DNA of 38,231 nucleotides from Candidatus Limnocylindria bacterium. GTDB taxonomy: Bacteria; Chloroflexota; Limnocylindria; P2-11E. Position 1 is the stretch's first letter. Each line of letters begins with the position of its first letter. A model generated the notes under the pieces. The model was not told the origin of the DNA. It was given only the letters and a program-made list of their open reading frames with translations, and searched no databases. Shown here in pieces: positions 1 to 8,364 of this stretch. Position numbers and translations under genes: made by a program. Location of the stretch: NCBI GenBank assembly GCA_036523395.1, contig DATDEH010000062.1, positions 1 through 38,231 of the forward strand. The letters run 5' to 3'.

Positions 1-1013
1 ACCAGCGCACGCGAGGCCTCGTCATCGACGAGATCGGTGAACAGCACCACCAGCGCGCGCCGCGCGGTCCGGGCGCGGAGGAACTCGAACGCGGCGCGGT
101 AGTCCGGCTCGGTCGTCGTGACCTCGAGGCGGCGCAGCTCCTCGGTGAGGCGGAGGAACTGCTTGCGCCCGCGGCGCGGCACGGCGTACGAGCGCACGGT
201 GTCCGCGAATCCAAGGAGACCCACTTCGTCGCCCTTCGCGGTCGCGACGTAGCTGAGCATGAGCGCGGTGTTCACCGCGTGATCGAGCTTGGTGAGACCG
301 CCGAGCGTGCTCGACATCATCCGGCCCGCGTCGAGCAGGATGAGGATGCGTTGCTGGCGCTCCGTCTCGTACTCGACCGTGATCGGCCTGCCGCGGCGCG
401 CGGTCGCGGTCCACGAGATCGAGCGCGGATCGTCGTCGGGGAGGTACTCACGCAGCCGCTCGAATACCGTGCCCGCGCCTGGCACGCGCGCGCGGCGCTG
501 ACCTGCGTCGTACGCGAGGCCGCGCCGGAGCGTGACCTCGTACCGGCGGATCTCGTGCAGGTCGGGATAGACGTTCGCCGGCGCCGTCGCGGCGATGGTG
601 CCCTGGCGCTCGGTGAGATCGAGCGGACCGCGGAGGCGCAGATGGATGTCGCCGAACGAGAAGCTGCCGCGGTGGTGCGGCCGCGCCGCGTACGCGACCT
701 CACCCCTGTCGTGCGCCGCGATCGTCAGCGGCGACCGCCGATGGTCGACGTCGAACGAGGCGGGCACCGAGTCGGCGAGCACCAGGCGCAACGGCCGCGC
801 GAAGGGATTCGTCACGCGCAGCGTGACGCGGTTCGGCACGCCGATCGACAGCTGCGGATCGGCGAGGCGCGCCACGGGGACGCGACCGGGCGAGGGCGTC
901 GCGCGGACGTCGACGATCGCGAGCGCCAGCGCGAGCACGATGACCAGCGCGCCGAGCGCGAGGAACGCATCGGAGATCCCGCCGAGCGCCAGAGGAAAGG
1001 CCGCGGCGAGCAT
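1..1013 (-). CDS. DUF58 domain protein (partial, C-terminus outside window)
   Basis: Last gene of the MoxR block; the reading frame runs off the left edge. Two hydrophobic segments at the N-terminus are followed by a long beta-rich region. The DUF58 core reads EYLPDDDPRSISWTATARRG then ERQQRILILLDAGRMM, the family signature leading into a von Willebrand A-like fold with the LDAGR motif. DUF58 proteins almost always sit beside a MoxR AAA+ ATPase and are thought to be membrane-bound partners in metal-dependent chaperone-like assembly; the substrate is unknown. The first ATG in frame is at 1013, but the frame is open upstream and the residues before it (PRPRLLAL) look like the usual family N-terminus. 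A CTG at 1055 overlaps the moxR stop as CTGA, so the true start may be this CTG. Family assignment is firm, start is not. Confidence 0.9.
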   Translation of the reverse strand, partial: MLAAAFPLALGGISDAFLALGALVIVLALALAIVDVRATPSPGRVPVARLADPQLSIGVPNRVTLRVTNPFARPLRLVLADSVPASFDVDHRRSPLTIAAHDRGEVAYAARPHHRGSFSFGDIHLRLRGPLDLTERQGTIAATAPANVYPDLHEIRRYEVTLRRGLAYDAGQRRARVPGAGTVFERLREYLPDDDPRSISWTATARRGRPITVEYETERQQRILILLDAGRMMSSTLGGLTKLDHAVNTALMLSYVATAKGDEVGLLGFADTVRSYAVPRRGRKQFLRLTEELRRLEVTTTEPDYRAAFEFLRARTARRALVVLFTDLVDDEASRAL

Positions 1014-1051
1014 GAGCGCGAGCAGCCGCGGGCGCGGCAGCGGGACCCGGC

Positions 1052-1996
1052 TCAGCGTGGGACGTCGAGGCGCGCGAGCACGCGCCGGCACACCGCGTCC
1101 GCGTCGAGGCCCTCGATCTCGGCCTCGGCACGCAGCACGAGCCGGTGCCGCAGTGTCGGGATCGCCAGCGACTTCACATCGTCCGGCGTGACGAAGTCGC
1201 GGCCCTCGATCGCGGCCGCCGTCTTCGCTGCGCGCAGGAGGTGCACGCCGGCGCGCGGGCTCGCGCCGAGCAGCAGGTCGGTGGACTTCCGCGATTCCTC
1301 GACGATGCGCACCACGTACTGGAGGACGGAGTCCTCGACCGTCACCGCCTCGACCTCGGCCGCGCACTCGTCGAGCAGGTTCTTCGCGAACGGCTCGAGC
1401 TTGTCGACCTCCGCGAGCGGCTGACCCTTGTCGTGCGCGCGGAGGATCGCCTGCTCCTCGGACGATTCGGGGTAACGCATGATCGCCTTGAACAGGAAGC
1501 GGTCGAGCTCGGCCTCGGGCAGCGGATAGGTCCCCTCATACTCGACCGGGTTCTGCGTCGCGATGACGAGGAACGGGCGCGGGAGCATCCGCGAATCGCC
1601 CTCGAGCGTGACCTGCTTCTCCTCCATCGCCTCGAGCAGCGCGGCCTGGGCCTTCGCCGGGGCGCGGTTGATCTCGTCGGCGAGCACGACGTTCGCGAAG
1701 ATCGGCCCTTCCTTGATGCGGAAGTTGCTCGTCGTGATCTCGTACACGGAGGTGCCGACGATGTCGCTCGGCATGAGGTCCGGCGTGAACTGGATCCGCT
1801 TGAAGGTCCCCCCGATGAGGCGCGCGATCGTCCGCGCGAGAAGGGTCTTCGCCGTTCCGGGCACGCCTTCGATGAGCACGTGGCCGCCGAGCACGAGCGC
1901 GATGAAGGCGAGCCGGACGGTCTCGTCCTGGCCGACGATGATGCGATGCACGTCGCGGTGGAAGCGCTCCGCGACCTCGCGCGCGCGCCCGCTCAC
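1052..1996 (-). CDS. MoxR family AAA+ ATPase
   Basis: 314 residues, the usual MoxR length. Walker A is GVPGTAKT near residue 44, Walker B is VLADEIN near residue 107, sensor 1 is ATQNP, and the arginine-finger region follows PLPEAELDRFLFK. A C-terminal helical lid ends with TPDDVKSLAIPTLRHRLVL. MoxR ATPases act in the cytoplasm on neighbouring DUF58/VWA partners, promoting cofactor insertion or complex assembly; no substrate can be read from sequence. The GTG start overlaps the upstream DUF4350 stop (GTGA), and the DUF58 gene follows directly, so the whole block is one translationally coupled operon. Confidence 0.96.
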   Translation of the reverse strand: MSGRAREVAERFHRDVHRIIVGQDETVRLAFIALVLGGHVLIEGVPGTAKTLLARTIARLIGGTFKRIQFTPDLMPSDIVGTSVYEITTSNFRIKEGPIFANVVLADEINRAPAKAQAALLEAMEEKQVTLEGDSRMLPRPFLVIATQNPVEYEGTYPLPEAELDRFLFKAIMRYPESSEEQAILRAHDKGQPLAEVDKLEPFAKNLLDECAAEVEAVTVEDSVLQYVVRIVEESRKSTDLLLGASPRAGVHLLRAAKTAAAIEGRDFVTPDDVKSLAIPTLRHRLVLRAEAEIEGLDADAVCRRVLARLDVPR

Positions 1997-3120
1997 CGTG
2001 TCTTCACAAGGCGTTCTATCTGTCCGACGGTACGGAGCAGCTGGTCCTCGCGCAAGCGGCGGCCCAGAGCGTCATCGACGGCGCGTGCCTCGGCAGCGCG
2101 CTCGCGGTCGGCGGCGGCAAGAGTCGCGAGCACGCGGTCGAACGGCATCGCTGGATCGAGACCGAGCGCGCGGGCGAGTCCGCCGCGCAGATCGTGGCGC
2201 AGTCGGCGTCGCGCGATCTCCCCGCGGCCTGAACGGCGCACCAGACCCGCGAACCCGCGGATGTATTCGAGGCTCGAGCGCGCCGGGCGTGGGTCGAGCG
2301 GCACCGGCGGGCCGAGCCGCCGACCCGAGAGGACGAGATAGAGGAAGCCTGCGAACGACGCGAAGACCAGCGCGCGACCAGGCCAGGTGCTCTGCAGGAG
2401 CACCAGGACATCGGCGCTCGGATGAGACCCGTGGTGGTACTCATCGAAGGCGACCGTGCCGCCGCGTGCGACCGCGTCGTGCGCCAGCGCGAGCACGACG
2501 CGCGCGTTGTCAGCCTGACCGAGGCCCGCGGCAAGGAACGGTCCAAGACTCGCGACGACGACGAACGTGCCGCGGCCCTCACGCACCGCCGCGGCGATGG
2601 TGGTGCGGCCATCGCTCGCGAGCGCGAGCGCCTTCGGGCCGAGCGCAAGGGAGCCGACGCGATCGACCGCGATGTCGCCCGCGGGCGGATCGGCGAAGAC
2701 GGCGTTGGCGAGGGGATGCACGCCCGGGCTCGCGATGCCGTTGACGCGGATGTCGAACGCGTCGAGGAGCGGCCGTTCGAAGATGCCGGCGTCCGTGGCA
2801 AGGACGGCGGTACCGCCGGCGGCGACGAACTTCTTCACGTTCTCCGCATCCGACGTCGTCATCACCTCGGTCGCGCCGAGGATGAACAGCACCGACGCCG
2901 CCGATGCGTCGGGAGCGAAGCGGTCGCCCTGGACGGTCGTCGTGTTCGCACCCATGGCCGCGAGATAACGGCGAAGCGCCGCTGCGCCACCGGGACCGTC
3001 GTCGTACGCCGAACCGGTCCGCCCCGACGCCGTCGGCGCCGCGGTGGTGGCGAACGCGAACACGATCGTCGCGACCGCAAGGAGCGCGGCGAGAAGGTAG
3101 AGCGGATTGACACGCCTCAT
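1993..3120 (-). CDS. DUF4350 domain membrane-anchored protein
   Basis: 375 residues. An N-terminal membrane segment (about residues 7-27) is followed by an extracytoplasmic domain of the DUF4350 type (GPGGAAALRRYLAAMG, then VLFILGATEVMTTSDAENVKKFVAAGG, here quoted only as the beginning of a ThuA/glutamine-amidotransferase-like Rossmann fold), the FDEYHHG motif near residue 235, and a second membrane segment at about 255-276. The cytoplasmic tail is Arg-rich and helical. DUF4350 proteins are standard members of MoxR/DUF58/DUF4129 operons; the biochemical role is unknown. The ATG start overlaps the DUF4129 stop (ATGA) and its own stop overlaps the moxR GTG. Confidence 0.88.
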   Translation of the reverse strand: MRRVNPLYLLAALLAVATIVFAFATTAAPTASGRTGSAYDDGPGGAAALRRYLAAMGANTTTVQGDRFAPDASAASVLFILGATEVMTTSDAENVKKFVAAGGTAVLATDAGIFERPLLDAFDIRVNGIASPGVHPLANAVFADPPAGDIAVDRVGSLALGPKALALASDGRTTIAAAVREGRGTFVVVASLGPFLAAGLGQADNARVVLALAHDAVARGGTVAFDEYHHGSHPSADVLVLLQSTWPGRALVFASFAGFLYLVLSGRRLGPPVPLDPRPARSSLEYIRGFAGLVRRSGRGEIARRRLRHDLRGGLARALGLDPAMPFDRVLATLAAADRERAAEARAVDDALGRRLREDQLLRTVGQIERLVKTR

Positions 3121-4007
3121 CCGGCCACCCGCAGCGCCAGGCTTCGCGCGCGCTGCGCCTCCTCCTGCCCGGGATCACGCAGACCGAACCACGAGCGCTC
3201 GTACAGCGCGACCAGATCGCGCAGCGCATCGGCGTTCGGCACGGCCGCGGCCCGCACGAGGAGCTCGCGATCGGTCAGAGCGGGGTCGTACCGGATCGCC
3301 TCGCGCGCGACCAGCGTCGTCAGCGCGAAGAGGTACAGCGCGTGGATCGCCTCCCGCGGCCTGCCACCGCCGAGCGCCTCGTCCGCGGCGCGAAGGTGGC
3401 GCGCGGGATCGGGACGATCGGCGCCGACGGCCTCGCGGAGCGCGACCTCGGTGCGCACGCGCTCGCCGAGACCGCGTCCCAGCGTCGCGACGACGAAGAA
3501 GATGATCCCGGCGCCGAGGATCCCGAGCAGCGGCCACACCAGACCGAAGTCCACCCGTGGACCCGGAAGCCCCGCGAGGAAGCGCTGCAGGGCGAGGACG
3601 ATCGTGTCGAGGAACGAGAGCGACCCGGACGACGCGCCGACCGCGCCAAGGGCGTCGCGCAGCGCCGCGTCCGAGCGGGCCGCGTCGATCGATGGCGACA
3701 GCGTGCGCTCGGAGAGCGCGAGCTGCGCGTCGATGAGCACGAGCGCGGCGTCGAGGGAGGCGTTGTCCGACGTGATGCGGTCCGCCAGCGGGAGGTCGTT
3801 GATCACAAGCTCGCCCGTCGGCAGTGAGATCGCGGTCGTGACAGACAGGATCACGCGGGCGCGCGTCACCGCGGCGTCGCGCGCCGCGCCCGAAAGGGAA
3901 CGCGCCTGCACGACGAGAGACCGCGCGTCGGCGAGACGCTGGCGGTACTCGCGCCCCGAGACGGTGTCCGCGTGAGCGGCGAGGGGCTGCGCGAGCCACA
4001 GCGCCAC
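3117..4007 (-). CDS. DUF4129 domain protein, secreted or membrane-anchored
   Basis: 296 residues from GTG at 4007. The N-terminus (ALWLAQPLAAHADTVSG) looks like a signal peptide ending at AHA, followed by a helical region, one membrane segment near WPLLGILGAGIIFFVVATLG, and the C-terminal DUF4129 domain with YLFALTTLVAREAIRYDP. The usual positively charged N-region is missing with this start; the frame stays open upstream but overlaps the preceding gene, whose stop is at 4028, so a longer start cannot be excluded. DUF4129 is found beside MoxR and DUF58 and in transglutaminase-like proteins; its function is not known. Coupled to DUF4350 by an ATGA overlap. Confidence 0.82.
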   Translation of the reverse strand: MALWLAQPLAAHADTVSGREYRQRLADARSLVVQARSLSGAARDAAVTRARVILSVTTAISLPTGELVINDLPLADRITSDNASLDAALVLIDAQLALSERTLSPSIDAARSDAALRDALGAVGASSGSLSFLDTIVLALQRFLAGLPGPRVDFGLVWPLLGILGAGIIFFVVATLGRGLGERVRTEVALREAVGADRPDPARHLRAADEALGGGRPREAIHALYLFALTTLVAREAIRYDPALTDRELLVRAAAVPNADALRDLVALYERSWFGLRDPGQEEAQRARSLALRVAG

Positions 4008-4027
4008 GGCCAGCGCGAGGACGCGCG

Positions 4028-4945
4028 CTACGCCTGGCGCGGCAGCGCCTCCGCGGCGAGCTGCAGGTCGAGCGCCTCTTTGCGCACGCGCAGATCGAAA
4101 TAGAGGATCGTGAACGTCCCCCACTCCACCGGCGCCCAGAGCACCGTGGCGATGACGTTGATGATGTTCTGCAGCACGAGGCGCACGGTCGTGTCCGAGA
4201 TGAACGCGGCGATGAAGATGAACGAGATGAGCGTCGAGAGCACGGCCTGCAGCACACCGAGCAGGATCTGCAGACCCAGGATGCGCCAGCGGTGGCCGTT
4301 CGACAGCCACCACGACCGGCGGATCGCGTGGATCGGGCCAACGGGCTCGAGCGCGGCGACGACCGGCGCGACCAGCCAGGACGCGAAGACGTACACCGTG
4401 GCGACGAGACCCGCGAGTATCCCGAGCGTCGCGACGAGCGCGTTGTTCGCGAGTGCGACGACGAGGAACAGGGCGATCCACCCGAGGAACAGCGTGAAGA
4501 ACAGGAGCAGTCCGGTCCCGATGATCTTCGGAGCGACGCGCAGTCCCGCGCGGAAGGAAGCGCCGACGGTGGTCTCGCGCCCGAGATAGCGCGCTCCGGC
4601 GGCGTCAACGAGCGAGCCGATCTGGACCGACAGGAAGAGCACCGAGATGAGGCCCGCGATAAGGCTGACGACGATGAGCGTGAAGAATGCCGCGCCCAGC
4701 GCGGGGGTGATGATCAGGTTCGGAGAGACCGGCTCGGTGCTGAACTGATTGAAGAAGGGCACCAGCGGCGTCAGCTGCGAGCCGACGCTGAGGACGATCC
4801 CCCCGATGACGAGGAACAGCGCGAGGTAGGGCACCGCGGAGAGCGTCATGAAGAGCACCGCGCGCTGCCGGTACATCGAGAAGACGCGGTCGACGATGTC
4901 GCCGACGCCGAGCGGGCGGAGCTGCGGTGCTTCCACGCCGCGCAT
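4028..4945 (-). CDS. Polytopic membrane protein of the MoxR block
   Basis: 305 residues beginning MRGVEAPQLRPLGVGDIVDR, a soluble N-terminal stretch common to integral membrane proteins related to the glycerophosphodiester-phosphodiesterase membrane domain. I count about six hydrophobic segments: FMTLSAVPYLALFLVIGGIV, AAFFTLIVVSLIAGLISVLF, GTGLLLFFTLFLGWIALFLV, LVATLGILAGLVATVYVFAS, LGLQILLGVLQAVLSTLISF and VLQNIINVIATVLWAPV. The motif RRSWWLSNGHRW lies in a cytoplasmic loop between the last two pairs and is typical of this family. No catalytic residues are evident. It sits between the MMPL transporter (12-base gap) and DUF4129, so it probably belongs to the same operon. Function unknown. Confidence 0.8.
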   Translation of the reverse strand: MRGVEAPQLRPLGVGDIVDRVFSMYRQRAVLFMTLSAVPYLALFLVIGGIVLSVGSQLTPLVPFFNQFSTEPVSPNLIITPALGAAFFTLIVVSLIAGLISVLFLSVQIGSLVDAAGARYLGRETTVGASFRAGLRVAPKIIGTGLLLFFTLFLGWIALFLVVALANNALVATLGILAGLVATVYVFASWLVAPVVAALEPVGPIHAIRRSWWLSNGHRWRILGLQILLGVLQAVLSTLISFIFIAAFISDTTVRLVLQNIINVIATVLWAPVEWGTFTILYFDLRVRKEALDLQLAAEALPRQA

Positions 4946-4957
4946 GGTACGGGCGGG

Positions 4958-7219
4958 CTAGTGCGTTTCGGGCGTCGGCGCCGGCGCAGTCTCGCCGAGA
5001 CGCAGCCAGCGGTAGAGGCGCGCCAGGGGCGCGGGCGCCCACCAGTTGAGGTTCCCGAGCAGCCGCATCGTCGCGGGCACGACGAGCGCGCGGACGAGCG
5101 TCGCATCGACCGCGACCGCGAGCGCCATCCCCAGGCCGATCGCCTTGATGAGGAGGATCTCCGCAAGGCCGAAGGCCGCGAAGACACCCACCATGATCGC
5201 GGCCGCCCCGGTGATGAGCCGGCCGCTGCGCTCGAGACCTTCGGCGACGGAGTGGGTGTTATCGCCGGTCCGCCGGTATTCCTCCTGGATCCGCGAGAGA
5301 AGCAGTACCTCGTAGTCCATCGAAAGCCCGAAGACGATGCAGAACATGATCACCGGCGTCGACGGGTCGATGGAACCGGCCTCGAATCCGAGGATGCGCG
5401 CGCCGTTGCCGTCCTGGAAGATCCATACGAGGGCGCCGAACGATGCGCTGATCGAAAGCAAATTCATCACGACCGCCTTCAGCGGGAGCACGACCGATCC
5501 GAGCAGCACGAAGAGCACGACGATCGTCGCGAGCATCACGAACGCGACCGCCTGCGGCGTGCGGCCGACGATGAAGTCCACGGTGTCGAGATCGATCGCG
5601 GTGAATCCGGTGACCAGGAGCTCACCGCCGGGGGGCGGCGCCTGCGCGCGGATGTCCTTCACGAGCTGGCGCGCCTCGTCGCCGTAGAACGGAAGCGACG
5701 TGACGACGTCGAACAGCACGATGTCCTTGCCGATCGTGCTCTTGAGCCCGTTCTGCAGCAGCGGCGGGAGCTGCGCGCGCGGGATCGAATAGAGCGTCGC
5801 GAAGTCCGGGATGCCGAACGTTCGCGGATCGAATCCGGTGAACGCGCTCTGCACTTTGACGACATGCGCGAGCTTCTCGAGACGCTGGCCGAGATCGACG
5901 AGCTGCGGGACGCGCGTGCGCTCGAGCGGATCACCGCTCGCGTAATGGACGACGACCTGCATGTGGTTCTGCCCCGCGTCGGGGAAGTCGTTCACGAGCC
6001 TGTCGTATGCGGCGCGCGATTCCTCGTGTGTGGGCAAGGTGCGCACGTCACTCGTCGCGAGTCGAAGGTGCAGGAAAGGCGAGCCCGCGAGGAGGATGAC
6101 CGCGACCACCGGCACGAGCACCGCGACCGGTCGCCGCATGACGGCCATCGCGATGGTGTGCCACCAGCCGCGGCCGCTCTGATCGGGTTGGAAGATCGGC
6201 ACCCGCAGGAGATCCACCCGATGCCCGAGAAGTCCGAGGAGCGCCGGGAGGAAGGTGAGCCCGTACAGGACGGCGCTCGCGACGACGACCGCTCCCGACA
6301 GGCCCATCGACGGGAGGAAGGTGCCCTCGTAGAAGAGCATCCCGGACAGCCCGATCGCGACGGTGATCCCCGAGAAGGTCACCGCGCGCCCGGAGGTCGA
6401 CATCGCGATCGCGAGCGAGTCCTCGATGCTGCGGCCGCGCCGCATCTCCTCGCGGAAGCGGCTGGTCACGAACAGCGAATAGTCGATCGCGACGCCGAGG
6501 CCGATGAGCGTGACCACGTTCTGCGCGTAGACCGAGACGTCCGTGATGCGCGAGAGCACGAACATCCCGGCGATGCCGCTCATCACGGCCAGGACGCCGG
6601 TGCCGAGCGGGATGAGGGCTGCGACGACCGTGCCGAAGACGACGAGCAGCAGGATGAGCGCGAGCGGCAACGCGACGACCTCGGCGCGCTGGAGGTCCGT
6701 CAGCAGCACCTCGTTGAAGCCGTGATTGATGGCGAGGATGCCCGTCGCCTGCACCTTGAGCTTGTCGGACTTCACCTTCGCTCGCAGCTCGGCGTAGTAG
6801 TCGCGTGCGACATCGATGGTGTCCTTCGCCGCGACGTCGACCGTGATCGCCTTGCCGTCCTTCGAGAACCCGCGAGTCGCATCGGTGCTGTTCGCGTCGT
6901 ACGGGGTGATGATCGTGTCGACGCGCGGGTCGGTCCGCAGCGACGCGATCGCCGCCTCGACCGCCGCCCGGAACGCCGGGTCCTTCGCGTCGAGCGTGTC
7001 GCTCGAGAAGATCAGCGTGAACGTCGAACCGCCGACGCGCGGGAGCTCCTGCTCGATGAGCTTCGACGCGCGACCGGACTCCGCGGTCTCGATGAATCCG
7101 CCGGAGACGAGCTTCCCGCCCTGCGAGGCGAGGAAGCCGGACGCGACGAGCAGTGCTACGGATAGGGCGAGTACGGGCCAGCGATGGCGGTAAACAAGGC
7201 GGCCCCAGGCGGCGAACAA
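4958..7219 (-). CDS. MMPL family RND-type transporter
   Basis: 753 residues, two homologous halves each with one membrane helix, a large extracytoplasmic loop and a five- or six-helix bundle, as in MmpL/HpnN transporters. The paired signature motifs are GLGVAIDYSLFVTSRF in the first half and FGLSMDYEVLLLSRIQEEY in the second; the Asp-Tyr pairs line the proton path. MMPL proteins export lipids or hydrophobic compounds using the proton gradient. The start is TTG at 7219, since no ATG or GTG precedes the first helix (WPVLALSVALLVASGFL). A TTGACC stands about 30 bases upstream between tRNA-Pro and this gene, but I see no convincing -10. It leads the run of minus-strand genes down to DUF58. Substrate cannot be inferred. 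Confidence 0.93.
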   Translation of the reverse strand: MFAAWGRLVYRHRWPVLALSVALLVASGFLASQGGKLVSGGFIETAESGRASKLIEQELPRVGGSTFTLIFSSDTLDAKDPAFRAAVEAAIASLRTDPRVDTIITPYDANSTDATRGFSKDGKAITVDVAAKDTIDVARDYYAELRAKVKSDKLKVQATGILAINHGFNEVLLTDLQRAEVVALPLALILLLVVFGTVVAALIPLGTGVLAVMSGIAGMFVLSRITDVSVYAQNVVTLIGLGVAIDYSLFVTSRFREEMRRGRSIEDSLAIAMSTSGRAVTFSGITVAIGLSGMLFYEGTFLPSMGLSGAVVVASAVLYGLTFLPALLGLLGHRVDLLRVPIFQPDQSGRGWWHTIAMAVMRRPVAVLVPVVAVILLAGSPFLHLRLATSDVRTLPTHEESRAAYDRLVNDFPDAGQNHMQVVVHYASGDPLERTRVPQLVDLGQRLEKLAHVVKVQSAFTGFDPRTFGIPDFATLYSIPRAQLPPLLQNGLKSTIGKDIVLFDVVTSLPFYGDEARQLVKDIRAQAPPPGGELLVTGFTAIDLDTVDFIVGRTPQAVAFVMLATIVVLFVLLGSVVLPLKAVVMNLLSISASFGALVWIFQDGNGARILGFEAGSIDPSTPVIMFCIVFGLSMDYEVLLLSRIQEEYRRTGDNTHSVAEGLERSGRLITGAAAIMVGVFAAFGLAEILLIKAIGLGMALAVAVDATLVRALVVPATMRLLGNLNWWAPAPLARLYRWLRLGETAPAPTPETH

Positions 7220-7281
7220 CCCTCGGTCTTCACTCCCTCGATGTGTGCGGGGTCAAGCGTACGGGGAAACTTGGTCGACTG

Positions 7282-7355
7282 TCGGGGCGGCGAGAATCGA
7301 ACTCGCGACCTCCAGAACCCAAATCTGGCGCGCTACCAGGCTGCGCTACGCCCCG
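7282..7355 (-). tRNA. tRNA-Pro (anticodon UGG)
   Basis: On the minus strand the 7-bp acceptor stem pairs CGGGGCG (7355-7349) with CGCCCCG (ending 7283), followed by discriminator A at 7282. The D arm is GCGC-AGCCTGGTA-GCGC, the anticodon stem CCAGA/TCTGG encloses TTTGGGT so the anticodon is TGG, and the T arm is GCGAG-TTCGATT-CTCGC. No CCA tail is encoded. The first 23 bases overlap the end of the upstream HNH gene on the same strand. Confidence 0.97.
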
Positions 7356-7818
7356 AGCGACTGATGGTACGGAGCACGTGGCAATTGGCGCACACGAGCT
7401 CGCACTTTTTCAACTCTTCAAGCACAAGTGTACGCGGGAAACGTCCGACCAGAACGCTGATCGACTCGATCTTCTCGAAGCCGGGTAAGTGATCCCAGTG
7501 CATCACATACGCAGGGAAGGTTTGACCGCAATCCGCGCAGGCGACTCCTTCCTTGAGCGAAGCCATCCACGCGCGTGCGGCTCTCATCCGCTTCTTGTTG
7601 CGCACGTTGCGCGAGTCTTTGCCACCCGCGTGGTAATAGCGGCGGTCGTACGCACGACGACACTCTCGGCAATAGGAGAACTGACCCGTTCGAGATTTGT
7701 GGAATTCGCTTTGATCCTTCCACTGGCCGCACATCGCGCAACGCCTGACGAAGACCTTGGGGGACGTGTCCGTCGCGGCGGGACTCGCTGTCGACTCGTC
7801 CTCGTTGAACTTTCCCAT
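7333..7818 (-). CDS. Small HNH/zinc-ribbon protein A, overlaps tRNA-Pro
   Basis: 161 residues. An N-terminal zinc-finger-like module has CAMC near residue 28 and CREC near residue 47. The C-terminal HNH-like module has CADC, then HWDHLPG, then CELVCANCHVLRT, matching the CxxC...H.DH...CxxCH layout of the HNH_3/HNH_5-type nicking or homing endonucleases. It is a paralogue of the next gene, three bases upstream. The start is ATG at 7818. The last codons, GRSAAW and the TAG stop, are read from the 5' acceptor stem and D loop of tRNA-Pro on the same strand, so RNase P processing of a read-through transcript would cut this message. The fold is clear; whether it is an active nuclease, and on what, is not. 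Confidence 0.78.
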   Translation of the reverse strand: MGKFNEDESTASPAATDTSPKVFVRRCAMCGQWKDQSEFHKSRTGQFSYCRECRRAYDRRYYHAGGKDSRNVRNKKRMRAARAWMASLKEGVACADCGQTFPAYVMHWDHLPGFEKIESISVLVGRFPRTLVLEELKKCELVCANCHVLRTISRSGRSAAW

Positions 7819-7821
7819 TGA

Positions 7822-8295
7822 TTACGCGATGGCGCGCTCGAGCGAGCAGACACGGTAGAGCGCCGCCTTCTCGCCGATCGCCCATGATGTCGCCCAACCA
7901 GCACGCTCAAAGGTCCGGATCGCGTGGCAGTTCGCGCACACAAGCTGGCACTTGGCGATCTCCGCGAGCACATCCGCACGCGACCGTCCTTTGAACGTGC
8001 TCACGTCGCCCAGCTTGTCTGTTCCAGGGAGGTGATCCCACTGCATGACTTGCGGCGGAAAGGACCGACCGCAGTCCGTGCACGGCTGTCCGACTTTGAG
8101 ACCCAGAAGCCATGCCGCCCGCCCGCGTTCCCACATGCGCTGTGGTCTGCGCTGCCCACGCGACCGTTCGTACTCGAGATGGTCGATCACGGCGCGGCAG
8201 GGTTTGCAGTAGCCCTGAAGTCCATCGCGCCGAGCGCGGTTCCTATGGAACGCCGTGAAGGGCTTCATCTCGTGGCACCCAGAACAACGCTTCAC
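7822..8295 (-). CDS. Small HNH/zinc-ribbon protein B
   Basis: 157 residues, paralogous to its downstream neighbour. It begins with a zinc-finger-like module, CSGC and CKPC, around residues 4-33, then a basic helix (RSRGQRRPQRMWERGRAAWL), then the HNH-like module: CTDC, QWDHLPG, and CQLVCANCHAIRTFERAGW. The tail extends about 20 residues beyond the homologous end of protein A. The start is GTG at 8295. The neighbourhood of its promoter is much more AT-rich than the surrounding genome, hinting at acquired DNA. Probable DNA-binding nuclease of the HNH superfamily; activity not demonstrated. Confidence 0.78.
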   Translation of the reverse strand: MKRCSGCHEMKPFTAFHRNRARRDGLQGYCKPCRAVIDHLEYERSRGQRRPQRMWERGRAAWLLGLKVGQPCTDCGRSFPPQVMQWDHLPGTDKLGDVSTFKGRSRADVLAEIAKCQLVCANCHAIRTFERAGWATSWAIGEKAALYRVCSLERAIA

Positions 8296-8332
8296 AACCT
8301 GTGATAGTACATCTGTTCGATATCAAAAACAA
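8296..8332 (-). promoter_or_regulatory. Promoter of the tandem HNH genes
   Basis: Reading the minus strand, TTGTTT (8332-8327) is followed by a 17-base AT-rich spacer, TACTAT (8309-8304), then 8 bases to the GTG start at 8295. This is a good sigma-70-type match and leaves a 5' leader of only one or two bases, so the message is probably leaderless. Confidence 0.6.
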
Positions 8333-8364
8333 TAGCGGACCGGCGCGTTGAGCGAAGCCCCGAG

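Noticed and set aside
4292-7165. Very long plus-strand open frame antisense to the MMPL transporter
   Set aside because: The product is almost only Arg, Asp, Glu and His, as expected from the complement of a GC-rich hydrophobic gene; no domain is visible.
7220-7281. Prophage or integrative-element attachment site at tRNA-Pro
   Set aside because: No integrase gene and no second copy of the tRNA 3' end were found in the window; the odd overlap is at the tRNA 5' end.
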